NCBI RefSeq assembly: GCF_010669305.1
Contig: NZ_CP048649.1
Location: 1,426,001 to 1,490,000, forward strand
Direction: 5' to 3'
Length of the DNA stretch: 64,000 nucleotides
DNA from: Aminipila butyrica
GTDB taxonomy: Bacteria > Bacillota > Clostridia > Peptostreptococcales > Anaerovoracaceae
Part shown: in pieces, positions 48,577 through 56,668 of the stretch
Numbering within the stretch: the first letter of the stretch is position 1
Layout: every line of letters starts with the position of its first letter
Program-made: the position numbers and the translations under genes
Notes under the pieces: model-generated
What the model saw: only the letters and a program-made list of their open reading frames with translations
What the model was told of the DNA's origin: nothing
Database searches by the model: none

Positions 48577-49845
48577 TTAGCGAATGAAATCTCCGCCTTT
48601 AAGGATTTTTTTCTCTAATGTGTGGCTGCCTTTCTGCTCCCCAGATTGCTGCTGCTTCTGCATGGCACGGATTTTCAGCGGCAAGGAGAAGAGGTTAATA
48701 AAGCCTTCTGCATCGCTCTGATTGTATACTTCATCTTTGCTGAAGGTTGCGTATTCTTCACTGTATAGGGAATAAGGGGATTTGGAAGCTACGGGAATAG
48801 CACTTCCTTTATATAGTTTCATCTTCACTGTTCCGGTGACATCTTGTTGTGTGGTGTTTACAAAGGCAGCGATGGCCTCACGAACTGGCGTATACCACAG
48901 GCCGTCATATACCAGTTGAGCATATTTTTGCGCCACGATGTTTTTATACTGCATAGTGTCCCGATCTAAAATCAGCTTTTCCAGGGCGGAATGGGCCTTG
49001 TATAAAATGGTGCCTCCCGGCGTCTCATAAACCCCTCTGGATTTCATCCCTACCAGCCGGTTTTCAATGATGTCGATGGTGCCAACACCGTTGGCACTGC
49101 CCATGGTGTTGAGGGATTCCAAGATCTGTACATCGCTGAGCTTTTCTCCATTTACCGTCACTGGAATCCCTTGTTCAAAGCCAATTTCCACAAGGGTTGG
49201 GGTGTCCGGTGCCTGCTCAACTGGCACGCTGAGAATATGAATGTCATCCTTGTGCTCGTTCCAAGGATTTTCCAAATTACCGCCTTCGTGGCTGATGTGC
49301 CAGATATTTTCGTCCCGGGAATAAATCTTTTCCGCGGTCTGAGCGATAGGAATGTTGTGAGAGGTGGCATATTCGATCAGGTCTTCACGGGATTCCATAT
49401 TCCAGGTACGCCATGGAGCGATGATGCGAATAGCTGGATTAAGGGCTTTGATGGTGCTCTCAAAGCGCACTTGGTCGTTGCCTTTTCCGGTACAGCCGTG
49501 AGCGATGATGTAGGCATCTTCGGCCTCAGCGATTTCTACTAGCTTTTTGGCCATCAATGGTCTGGCCATGGAGGTACCCAGCAGATAATCATTTTCGTAG
49601 ATGGCGCCGGCTTTTAACGTAGGCCAGATAAAGTCTTTGACGAACTCTTCCTGGATATCTAGTATGTAAGCCTTTGATGCGCCTGTAGCATAAGCCTTTT
49701 TCTCAATCGCTTCATAATCTTCTCTTTGTCCGGCATTGCAGCAGACGGCAATCACATCACAGTTATAATTTTCTTTCAGCCAACTCAGGATGATGGATGT
49801 ATCCAATCCCCCGGAATAGGCTAGGATAATTTTTTCTTTTTGCAT
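48577..49845 (-). CDS. argG: Argininosuccinate synthase
   Basis: Enzyme of arginine biosynthesis joining citrulline and aspartate with ATP. The 422-residue length is slightly longer than typical (~400) because of a C-terminal tail. The PP-loop AYSGGLDTS is at the N-terminus; HGCTGKGNDQVRFE and SREDLIEYA are family signatures. AGGAGG precedes the ATG. argH is not adjacent, which is unusual; other arginine genes must lie elsewhere. Confidence 0.96.
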   Translation of the reverse strand: MQKEKIILAYSGGLDTSIILSWLKENYNCDVIAVCCNAGQREDYEAIEKKAYATGASKAYILDIQEEFVKDFIWPTLKAGAIYENDYLLGTSMARPLMAKKLVEIAEAEDAYIIAHGCTGKGNDQVRFESTIKALNPAIRIIAPWRTWNMESREDLIEYATSHNIPIAQTAEKIYSRDENIWHISHEGGNLENPWNEHKDDIHILSVPVEQAPDTPTLVEIGFEQGIPVTVNGEKLSDVQILESLNTMGSANGVGTIDIIENRLVGMKSRGVYETPGGTILYKAHSALEKLILDRDTMQYKNIVAQKYAQLVYDGLWYTPVREAIAAFVNTTQQDVTGTVKMKLYKGSAIPVASKSPYSLYSEEYATFSKDEVYNQSDAEGFINLFSLPLKIRAMQKQQQSGEQKGSHTLEKKILKGGDFIR

Positions 49846-49875
49846 TTGGGTGCCTCCTAAAATTTATACATAAAA

Positions 49876-49932
49876 AACATTATTTATTCAAAACTTAAAA
49901 ATGATTATACCTTGACAAAACACAAAAATCAA
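49876..49932 (-). promoter_or_regulatory. argG promoter with possible ArgR box
   Basis: On the minus strand TTGATT (49927-49932), 17 bases, TATAAT (49904-49909). Just downstream (49878-49890) TGAATAAATAATG resembles half to two-thirds of an ARG box (TGAATWWWWATTCA). Regulation by ArgR is inference. The rest of 49933-50131 is A-rich and non-coding. Confidence 0.5.
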
Positions 49933-50131
49933 TATAAATTTTGTGAAAAATAACTAAAAACTTAAAAATTTTTAAGAAATAAGGAAAATACTTCGCAAAC
50001 ATATCCAAAAAATGGGTGAATACTTTTGCATAGGTTGCAGGAAAAAGAGGCTGGATATGAGAGAAAACGGTGTAGAAAGAGAAAAAATATGATATACTGA
50101 TAGAAATGCGAAATCAGGGAGGACAGACTGA

Positions 50132-51067
50132 ATGAGAGCTGAAAAACAGCCGGATATGAAATCGCTATTAATAGAGATAAACGAATTTTCACCAACAGGA
50201 TCCGTGGAGCCGCAGGTTCCCATGAGCCTGCATACCTCCTTTCGCACAGGAGGAAGAGCGGAGGCTTTAGTTACCGCTGAGAATGAATCACATCTGGCCC
50301 AGACCTTGGCGGTGCTTCACAGAGAGCAGATTCCCCATCTGGTATTGGGAAGCGGCTCTAACGTGCTGATAAAGGACGGTGGGTATAGGGGCGTGGTCAT
50401 TAAGCTGGGCAGCCGATTCCAGGAGATTGAGACAGAAGGAACTCAGCTGACCGCAGGATCGGCAACTAAAATTTCTGCTGCGGCGAAAGCCGCTATGGAG
50501 GAAGGGCTCAGCGGACTGGAGTTTGCCAGCGGTATTCCCGGAAGTATAGGCGGCGGCATTTTCATGAATGCAGGAGCCTATGGGAGCGAAGTAAAGGAGA
50601 TTTTGGTTTCGGCCACGGCTATGGCCAAAGACGGCAGCCGAACTTACCAGCTGTCTGGTTCAGATTTAGAGCTTGGCTACCGCCGCAGTGCCTTTCAGAA
50701 GAGTGGAGATATCATCCTTCGAGGCAGTTTCCAACTACAGCCGGCGGACAAGGCTGACATTTTTGCCAGGATGAAAGAGTTGCTGGATAGACGGAATGCG
50801 AAGCAGCCAGTTCAACTTCCCAGTGCCGGAAGCTTCTTCAAAAGGCCCGAAGGGTATTATGCTGGAAAGCTGATAGAGGATGCGGGGTTGAAGGGACTCA
50901 GCGTAGGGGGGGCTCAGGTGTCGCCGCTTCACGCCGGATTCATTGTCAACAACGGAGAGGCCACCACCGCAGATATTCTGCAGCTTATGAGACTGATTCA
51001 GAACACGGTTTATGATCAGTTCGGCGTCCATTTGGAGCCGGAGGTGCGAATTCTAGGAGAAGATTGA
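50132..51067 (+). CDS. murB: UDP-N-acetylenolpyruvoylglucosamine reductase
   Basis: FAD enzyme of peptidoglycan synthesis, 311 residues. FAD-binding motifs GSGSNVLIKDGGYRG and GIPGSIGGGIFMNAGAYG are present; the catalytic Ser lies in SAGSFFKRP and the C-terminal Glu in LEPEVRILGE. The length fits the short type II MurB common in Firmicutes. GGGAGG precedes the ATG. It begins a murB-PHP pair placed near rapZ and whiA, a linkage common in Firmicutes. Confidence 0.96.
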   Translation: MRAEKQPDMKSLLIEINEFSPTGSVEPQVPMSLHTSFRTGGRAEALVTAENESHLAQTLAVLHREQIPHLVLGSGSNVLIKDGGYRGVVIKLGSRFQEIETEGTQLTAGSATKISAAAKAAMEEGLSGLEFASGIPGSIGGGIFMNAGAYGSEVKEILVSATAMAKDGSRTYQLSGSDLELGYRRSAFQKSGDIILRGSFQLQPADKADIFARMKELLDRRNAKQPVQLPSAGSFFKRPEGYYAGKLIEDAGLKGLSVGGAQVSPLHAGFIVNNGEATTADILQLMRLIQNTVYDQFGVHLEPEVRILGED

Positions 51068-51132
51068 ATGTAAGCGATTATAAAGAGCAAAGATAGAAAT
51101 ACACAGAAAAGAAAAGGGAAAGGAGTACACCC

Positions 51133-51903
51133 ATGGCAGACCCAACAGACATTCGTATATATAAAGGCTATCGTATGACTTACGATCTGCATACTCATAC
51201 CATCTATTCTCATGGGAAGGGCACCATCCGAGACAATGTATTGGCCGCTTTGGACAGAGGCCTGAGCAAGATTGCCATCACAGACCACGGACCAGGGCAC
51301 CTGACTTATGGTATGAAGCGCAATGCTGTGCCCCAAATGAGAGAAGAGATTGAGGCCTTAAAGAAAGAATTTCCTCAAATCCAAATTTGTCTCAGTGTGG
51401 AGGCGAATATCATCAACAAGTGGCGGTATTTAGACGTGAAGCCAGATGAATTTGCCCAGTATGATTTCGTCATTGGGGGCTACCATTATGGAGTCTTTAA
51501 TGGCTATTGCATCAGCAATTATCTGAACCGTCACAAAGAGCAACAGGGACAGGGAGACAGCCGTGCCATGAAACGGCTGAGAAAAAAGAATACGGAAATG
51601 ACAGTACAGTCCATTTATGAAAACCATTTGAAGATATTAACTCATCCAGGTGATAAGGGACCTTTCGATATTTTAGAGGTAGCCAAGGCCTGTGATAAGC
51701 GTGGCACCCTCATGGAAATCAGCACCTGGCACGACCACTTGACTGTGGAAGAAATTCGCACAGCGGCCCTGACTGACGCAGGCTTTATCATCAGCAGTGA
51801 TGCGCACCACCCCAGCCGGATTGGTGACTTTGAAGGCGGGTTAGACCGGGCTTTAGAGGCTGGACTGGATCTGGAGCGGATTGTAAATATTCAGCGGGTA
51901 TAA
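51133..51903 (+). CDS. PHP-domain metal-dependent hydrolase
   Basis: Putative phosphoesterase of 256 residues. PHP metal motifs are DLHTHTIYSHGKG (near 18), TDHGPGH (near 54), the Glu of SVEAN, and SSDAHHPSRIG near the C-terminus. The family includes histidinol phosphatases and YcdX-like enzymes; this member lies next to murB as in many Clostridia. Substrate not established. Confidence 0.9.
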   Translation: MADPTDIRIYKGYRMTYDLHTHTIYSHGKGTIRDNVLAALDRGLSKIAITDHGPGHLTYGMKRNAVPQMREEIEALKKEFPQIQICLSVEANIINKWRYLDVKPDEFAQYDFVIGGYHYGVFNGYCISNYLNRHKEQQGQGDSRAMKRLRKKNTEMTVQSIYENHLKILTHPGDKGPFDILEVAKACDKRGTLMEISTWHDHLTVEEIRTAALTDAGFIISSDAHHPSRIGDFEGGLDRALEAGLDLERIVNIQRV

Positions 51904-51960
51904 GACAGCGGAGTGAGCTCGTTTCAGACAGATAATTTCATAAAAAGAGAGAACCTATAA

Positions 51961-51998
51961 AAAATAAGGAGACACAGATTGTGATCTCCTTATTTTTT
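51961..51998. terminator. Bidirectional terminator between PHP and racemase genes
   Basis: AAAATAAGGAGA (51961-51972) pairs with TCTCCTTATTTT (51985-51996). Confidence 0.85.
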
Positions 51999-52015
51999 CA
52001 ATTGATATTTATTTC

Positions 52016-53128
52016 TTATACGGAAATATACTGTTTAGTTACAGAGCTGGAATAGGTGGCATGAATCATGGCACCGTAGCAAGCTTCAAAGGGGATAATG
52101 TCGCCTAGGGAAATCTCGGATTCGCAGTCCGTGACATCAAGGATTAAGTGATCGCTGCTCCCACCTTCCACTGTGGCACCTTTTAATTTGGGAAGAACAC
52201 TGAAAATATCACCCACATCCCGCTTCCCTAAAGCGATTAAGGCCCTTTTTCTGATACCTTTATCGAAGTATTCGGGCGTATTGCCGAAGGCATCAACAAA
52301 AATTTCGCCGATAGGGTAGGAAGGTTTTTCTTTTATTTCCACGACCTGCGCTTTAATCATATAATTATCTCGGCGGAGCATGGGAAGCTTCAATCCCCAA
52401 ATGTCTTGTAGATCTCTGGCATTGACAATGCCTTCGCCCACCCGCAGGTGATTAATCCCTTTTGGAATGGTTCCATCCAAAACCAGGGGCAACGTGGAGG
52501 TTGCTCCTCCGGATACGATATCAAGCTTTCGTCCAATCGCAGCAGATATCTTATCGGCAATCGAAACCAGCGTGCTCAGGTTGGTGTTGTTAGGCTTAAT
52601 CGATCCGAAACAGCCTAAGTTTGTACCGACACCATATAGGGTGATATCCTTTAGCTGATTTTCAATAAAAAGAGCATCTTTTATCAGTTCTTCCTCTTGG
52701 ATATAGCCTTCGCGAAGATCGCCTAAATCCATCATAAGTATGACTTTATGATTTTTATTTTGTTGATAGGCAATCTGATTGAGTGCTTTAATCGTTGCTA
52801 TTTCTGAATTAAGGCTTATATCGGTATAGGTTATAACATCTTTCAGCTCACAGGCCATGGGGACTCGAATCAAGAAAATAGGCGCGTCTATTTTTTCCTG
52901 TCGCATGCGTTTGATAGTATTGATTCTGGAATCCCCAATAGAGGTACAGCCTGCATGAAGCATTTGTGCAGCAATCTGCGCGTATGAGTTTTCATAGGAA
53001 TCGGTTCCTTTTACAACGCCGGTGACCTGAATGGATTTTTCACGGCACATGTCCACTACAGCTTTGGCATTGTGGTAGATGCCGTCCAGATTAATCTCCA
53101 ATACTGGATAATTCGAATAGGTTTCCAT
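52016..53128 (-). CDS. Ornithine/alanine racemase-family PLP enzyme
   Basis: PLP enzyme of 370 residues with an alanine-racemase N-terminal barrel. The PLP Lys is in VVKGTDSY (near 40). MVDLGDLREG-like (MMDLGDLREGY), the GVGTNLGCFGSI segment, NHLRVGEGI and GEIFVDAFGNTPEYFDKGIRKRALIALG closely resemble the clostridial ornithine racemase described in Clostridium sticklandii. That would link it to ornithine fermentation, but related proteins racemise other amino acids. It sits on the minus strand inside the murB-rapZ-whiA neighbourhood. Confidence 0.8.
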   Translation of the reverse strand: METYSNYPVLEINLDGIYHNAKAVVDMCREKSIQVTGVVKGTDSYENSYAQIAAQMLHAGCTSIGDSRINTIKRMRQEKIDAPIFLIRVPMACELKDVITYTDISLNSEIATIKALNQIAYQQNKNHKVILMMDLGDLREGYIQEEELIKDALFIENQLKDITLYGVGTNLGCFGSIKPNNTNLSTLVSIADKISAAIGRKLDIVSGGATSTLPLVLDGTIPKGINHLRVGEGIVNARDLQDIWGLKLPMLRRDNYMIKAQVVEIKEKPSYPIGEIFVDAFGNTPEYFDKGIRKRALIALGKRDVGDIFSVLPKLKGATVEGGSSDHLILDVTDCESEISLGDIIPFEACYGAMIHATYSSSVTKQYISV

Positions 53129-53291
53129 CTTTTAACCTCCTACAAAATAAATTATGGGCCAGACAAGACACTCAGCCGTGTTTCCTTTACCGAATTTGAG
53201 ACAGCAATGGACTGAATGTAAATAACTAAGTAGATTGTACATCAGCCCGTTGAAAATAAAAAGATATCAATAGTTTTTAATGCTTCATTTA

Positions 53292-53300
53292 TGGTATAAT
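53292..53300 (+). promoter_or_regulatory. Extended -10 promoter for rapZ
   Basis: TGGTATAAT with consensus -10 (53295-53300); no good -35 is seen. The leader is about 85 bases. The rest of 53129-53291 has no gene. Confidence 0.55.
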
Positions 53301-53393
53301 AATTGTATAAAGATTTACAACAAAATTACCATAAAGCAGTAATTGGAAGATGATTGAATTAATTGTAAATATAGGCGAAAGGTTGAACATATT

Positions 53394-54239
53394 ATGGAAG
53401 CAGTAATTATAACAGGTTTATCTGGTGCGGGCAAATCTCAGGCAGCCAACTGTCTGGAAGACTTAGGCTTTTACTGCATTGATAACATGCCCCCGGCTCT
53501 GATTAAAAATTTCATTACCTTAGCTATGAGTGAAAAGAGTTCGATTGAAAAGGCTGCTTTTGTAACCGATATTCGAGGCGGAGAATTCTTCGAGGAAATG
53601 AAACCTTGCCTGCAAGATTTAAAACTCATGGGGCTTCCTTTCAAAGTCTTATTTTTAGAGGCCTCGGACGAGGTCCTGATTCGGCGGTTCAACGAGACTA
53701 GGCGGCAGCATCCGCTGGCAGAAGGCGGCGAGACCCTGTCGGGCTTAAAGCGGGAGCGGGAAGCCTTAAAAGAAATACGGGCCATTTCAGATTTTGTGAT
53801 TGACACCTCCAACATGAAGGCGGCCAGGCTGCGGGAGGAAATCAAAGATATCTTTGCTAAAGGGGAGGAAGCGGGATTTGTTTTGAATATCTCCTCCTTT
53901 GGTTATAAGCACGGCATTCCCCTGGAGGCGGATATGGTCTTTGATATGCGCTTTATTCCCAACCCTTATTATGTACCCAGCCTGAAAAAACTGACGGGAA
54001 ACAGCAGGAAGATTCAAGACTATGTGTTGAAGTTCCCTGAAACTCAGACCTTTATCAAACATGCGGAGCAGATGCTTAACGAGATGATTCCCTGCTACGT
54101 GCGGGAAGGCAAGTATCATTTGAACCTGGCTTTTGGCTGTACCGGCGGTCAGCACCGTTCCGTGACTATGGCCAACGTCTTCGCAAAAAAATTTAAGGAA
54201 CAAGGTTTGCGAATAACTATTGAGCACCGGGACTTGTGA
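53394..54239 (+). CDS. rapZ: RNase adapter / nucleotide-binding protein RapZ
   Basis: P-loop protein of 281 residues. Walker A is GLSGAGKSQAANCLEDLGF (residues 7-25), followed by CIDNMPP; the C-terminal domain holds NPYYVPSLKKLTG and FGCTGGQHRSV, all diagnostic of RapZ/YvcJ. In E. coli it regulates glmS through small-RNA decay; in Firmicutes the YvcJ homologue hydrolyses nucleotides and its role is less clear. In many Firmicutes rapZ, yvcK and whiA lie together; here another gene stands in the middle. Confidence 0.96.
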   Translation: MEAVIITGLSGAGKSQAANCLEDLGFYCIDNMPPALIKNFITLAMSEKSSIEKAAFVTDIRGGEFFEEMKPCLQDLKLMGLPFKVLFLEASDEVLIRRFNETRRQHPLAEGGETLSGLKREREALKEIRAISDFVIDTSNMKAARLREEIKDIFAKGEEAGFVLNISSFGYKHGIPLEADMVFDMRFIPNPYYVPSLKKLTGNSRKIQDYVLKFPETQTFIKHAEQMLNEMIPCYVREGKYHLNLAFGCTGGQHRSVTMANVFAKKFKEQGLRITIEHRDL

Positions 54240-54248
54240 TGGTATACT
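54220..54248 (+). promoter_or_regulatory. Predicted promoter for kce at the end of rapZ
   Basis: TTGAGC (54220-54225), 17 bases, TATACT (54243-54248) with an extended TGG. With the terminator after kce this makes kce its own transcription unit. Confidence 0.5.
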
Positions 54249-54322
54249 ATAATCTGGCTGGGTTTACGCCTGTAAATCGGCCATGCTGAATTTTTATAAA
54301 ACCATTTAGGAGGGAATTACTT

Positions 54323-55153
54323 ATGGAAAAATTAATTATTGCAGCTGCTATATGCGGAGCAGAAGTAACGAAGGAACAGAATCCAGCTGTTCCATATACG
54401 GTAGAGGAAGTGGTAAGAGAAGCCAAGTCTGCTTATGATGCAGGCGCATCTGTTATCCACCTGCACGTTAGAGAAGACGATGGTACACCGACACAGGATA
54501 AGGATCGTTTTCAGGTGTGCGTAGATGCAATCCGCAAGGAGTGCCCAGATGCTATCATTCAGCCATCTACAGGGGGCGCAGTTGGTATGACGGACTTAGA
54601 GCGTCTGCAGTCCACTGAGATTGAACCAACTCCAGAGTTCGCTACGTTAGACTGCGGTACTTGCAACTTCGGCGGCGATGACATCTTTATCAATACCGAC
54701 AACACGATTTTTAACTTTGCTAAGATTATGAAGGAAAGAGGCATCAAGCCAGAGCTGGAAGTTTTCGATAAGGGCATGATCGACACAGCTTTAAAGGCAG
54801 ACAAGAAGGGTCTGCTGGTACACCCGATGCACTTCGATTTCGTACTGGGCGTACAGATGTCTGCTACAATCAGAGACTTACTGTTTATGGTTGAAAGCCT
54901 TCCGGCTGGTTCCACTTGGACGGCTACTGGCCTGGGCAAGAACGCTTGGCATATTGCAGCAGCGACTATCTCCCTGGGCGGACATGTACGAGTTGGATTT
55001 GAAGATAACCTGTACATGGAAAGAGGCGTGCTGGCTAAGAGCAATGGCGAAATGGTTGCCAAGGTTGTAGAACTGGCTAAGCTTCTGGGAAGAGAAATTG
55101 CTACTCCGGACGAAGCTAGAGAAATCTTGAGCTTGAAGAAGAGAGAAGCATAA
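54323..55153 (+). CDS. kce: 3-keto-5-aminohexanoate cleavage enzyme (BKACE family)
   Basis: Zinc enzyme of 276 residues. In the lysine fermentation pathway Kce converts 3-keto-5-aminohexanoate plus acetyl-CoA to 3-aminobutyryl-CoA plus acetoacetate. Residues known from Kce are in place: Glu14 (CGAE), zinc ligands His46 and His48 (HLHVRE), Ser82 (QPSTGG) and a late Glu in GFEDNLYM. BKACE enzymes act on varied beta-keto acids, so the lysine role is likely but not certain without the other kam/kdd/kal genes, none of which is here. AGGAGGG precedes the ATG. It occupies the place between rapZ and whiA. Confidence 0.85.
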   Translation: MEKLIIAAAICGAEVTKEQNPAVPYTVEEVVREAKSAYDAGASVIHLHVREDDGTPTQDKDRFQVCVDAIRKECPDAIIQPSTGGAVGMTDLERLQSTEIEPTPEFATLDCGTCNFGGDDIFINTDNTIFNFAKIMKERGIKPELEVFDKGMIDTALKADKKGLLVHPMHFDFVLGVQMSATIRDLLFMVESLPAGSTWTATGLGKNAWHIAAATISLGGHVRVGFEDNLYMERGVLAKSNGEMVAKVVELAKLLGREIATPDEAREILSLKKREA

Positions 55154-55169
55154 ACAAGGTATAAAAGAG

Positions 55170-55207
55170 AGCGCTTCAAGCTGGAAATCAGGTTGAGGCG
55201 CTTTTTT
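55170..55207 (+). terminator. Terminator after kce
   Basis: AGCGCTTCAA pairs with TTGAGGCGCT (one wobble), followed by T. Confidence 0.88.
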
Positions 55208-55268
55208 GTTTCAGCCTATCCATAGAGGAATGGCACTTGCAATTCATATAAGAGGGAATGTTGTTTAT

Positions 55269-56213
55269 ATGTCGTTTTCAGTAGATACAAAAAATGAGCT
55301 GGCTCGATTGGAGCCAGAGAAGAAATGCTGTATGCTTGCGGAAATAGCAGGCTTTATTCGCATGTGCGGAAGCATCCGTCTGGCTGGAGGTGGAAAGTTT
55401 CATGTAATTCTCACCACCGAAAATCCGGCGGTTGCCCGGCATTTTAAAAAAATTATCAAAGATTACTTCGATGTGGACGCCAACCTGGAAATCAGCCAAG
55501 GTACAGCGTTGAAAAAGGGCTATGCCTATCTGCTGAACATCGGACCGGAGGAACGAAGCGAGCAGATCCTGCGGGAAACCGGCATCCTCATGGTCAGAGA
55601 AGGGATGAATGTCATCAGCGACGGCATCTATGAAGGGCTGATTAAAACGAAGTGCTGCCGAAAATCTTATTTGCGGGGAATCTTTTTAGGGGCTGGAACC
55701 ATCAGCGACCCGGAAAAGGGGTACCACATGGAATTTGTGTGCAGTACGCAAACCCTAGCCGGAGATGTGAAAAAGCTTATTAACAGCTTTGTAGACCTTC
55801 ACGCCAAGCAGGTTCAGCGAAAGAAGAATTACGTGGTGTACGTGAAGGAGTCAGAGCAGATTGCCGATATTTTAAATATTCTCAAAGCCCATGGCCAGTT
55901 ATTAAAGCTGGAGGATATCCGCATACTAAAAGAGATGCGCAACAAGACCAATCGAATCAATAACTGTGACAATGCTAACTTGGATAAGACGCTGAATGCT
56001 TCGGAGAAGCAGGTGGAGGCTATCCGCCTTATTGAGAAGAAAAAGGGGCTGGGTTTTTTAAATGACAAACTGCGGGAGGTAGCTCAGCTTCGGTTGGAAC
56101 ACCCGGAGTCTACCCTACAGGAGTTGGCCGAAATGATGGATCCGCCTTTAAAGAAGTCTGGTATCAATCATCGTTTAAAAAAGATTGAAGAAATGGCCGG
56201 CAAATTGGGGTGA
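55269..56213 (+). CDS. whiA: DNA-binding protein WhiA
   Basis: Protein of 314 residues with an N-terminal LAGLIDADG-like fold (KNELARLEPEKKCCMLAEIAGFIRMCGS; YLRGIFLGAGTISDPEKGYHMEF) and a C-terminal helix-turn-helix (LQELAEMMDPPLKKSGINHRLKKIEEMA). It is involved in sporulation or cell-division gene control in Gram-positives. Earlier in-frame starts exist, but ATG at 55269 gives MSFSVDTKNELAR, the usual family beginning. It lies after the kce terminator, so it needs its own promoter near 55210-55260. Confidence 0.95.
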   Translation: MSFSVDTKNELARLEPEKKCCMLAEIAGFIRMCGSIRLAGGGKFHVILTTENPAVARHFKKIIKDYFDVDANLEISQGTALKKGYAYLLNIGPEERSEQILRETGILMVREGMNVISDGIYEGLIKTKCCRKSYLRGIFLGAGTISDPEKGYHMEFVCSTQTLAGDVKKLINSFVDLHAKQVQRKKNYVVYVKESEQIADILNILKAHGQLLKLEDIRILKEMRNKTNRINNCDNANLDKTLNASEKQVEAIRLIEKKKGLGFLNDKLREVAQLRLEHPESTLQELAEMMDPPLKKSGINHRLKKIEEMAGKLG

Positions 56214-56308
56214 GGTCTTCCGACAGCCTGGAAAAAAGTTGGTAAAATAGACAGAAAATTAAGGCAGAATAGAGGCGATTTTTGTCAAGTTTTTTTGAAA
56301 AAACTTCT

Positions 56309-56580
56309 TGTGAACAAGTGGTGTAAACCTGTGGATAACTTGCTGTTGACAAATGTAGAAAAAGCTGAGATAAAGTAAAATAAAGGGGTATACGGATTAC
56401 ACTTATTCACAGACCCATTGGGATAAAATTGTATACAATTTTTGCGAATCATGTGGAAAAGTGGCGAAAGGGCGAAAAAACAAGGAATTATGGCTTGTGG
56501 AAAAAGGACCCAGAACAGATGCGATAGTTGACATAATGTGCGAAAAATAATTGGTGTATAATTATTCTTCTTGTGGACAA
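56309..56580. other. Cluster of DnaA-box-like sequences in a convergent intergenic region
   Basis: Within 272 bases: TGTGAACAA (56309), TGTGGATAA (56330, a perfect box on the minus strand), TTATTCACA (56403), TGTGGAAAA (56452 and 56496) and TGTGGACAA (56572). Most fit TTWTNCACA or are one base off. The region is AT-rich, has no gene and lies between the convergent whiA and UPF0210 genes, so no promoter is needed here. dnaA and rpmH are not in the window, which argues against the main oriC. A DnaA-binding cluster that titrates the protein is one possibility. Confidence 0.5.
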
Positions 56581-56602
56581 AGGGATATTTTCTGCATAAT
56601 AG

Positions 56603-56650
56603 AAAGGAGCCAATCTTTTTGGGGTGATATCCCAGGAGATTGGCTCCTTT
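56603..56650 (-). terminator. Terminator of the UPF0210/ACT operon
   Basis: A perfect 14-base inverted repeat, AAAGGAGCCAATCT (56603-56616) with its complement (56637-56650). It lies 19 bases past the stop of the minus-strand gene; the plus direction has TTTT as well. Confidence 0.85.
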
Positions 56651-56668
56651 TGACTGTTCTCTGTATTT

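Noticed and set aside
56214..56668. Calling the DnaA-box cluster the chromosomal origin oriC
   Set aside because: dnaA, dnaN and rpmH are absent and gene orientation gives no clear replication switch; only a DnaA-binding cluster is claimed.
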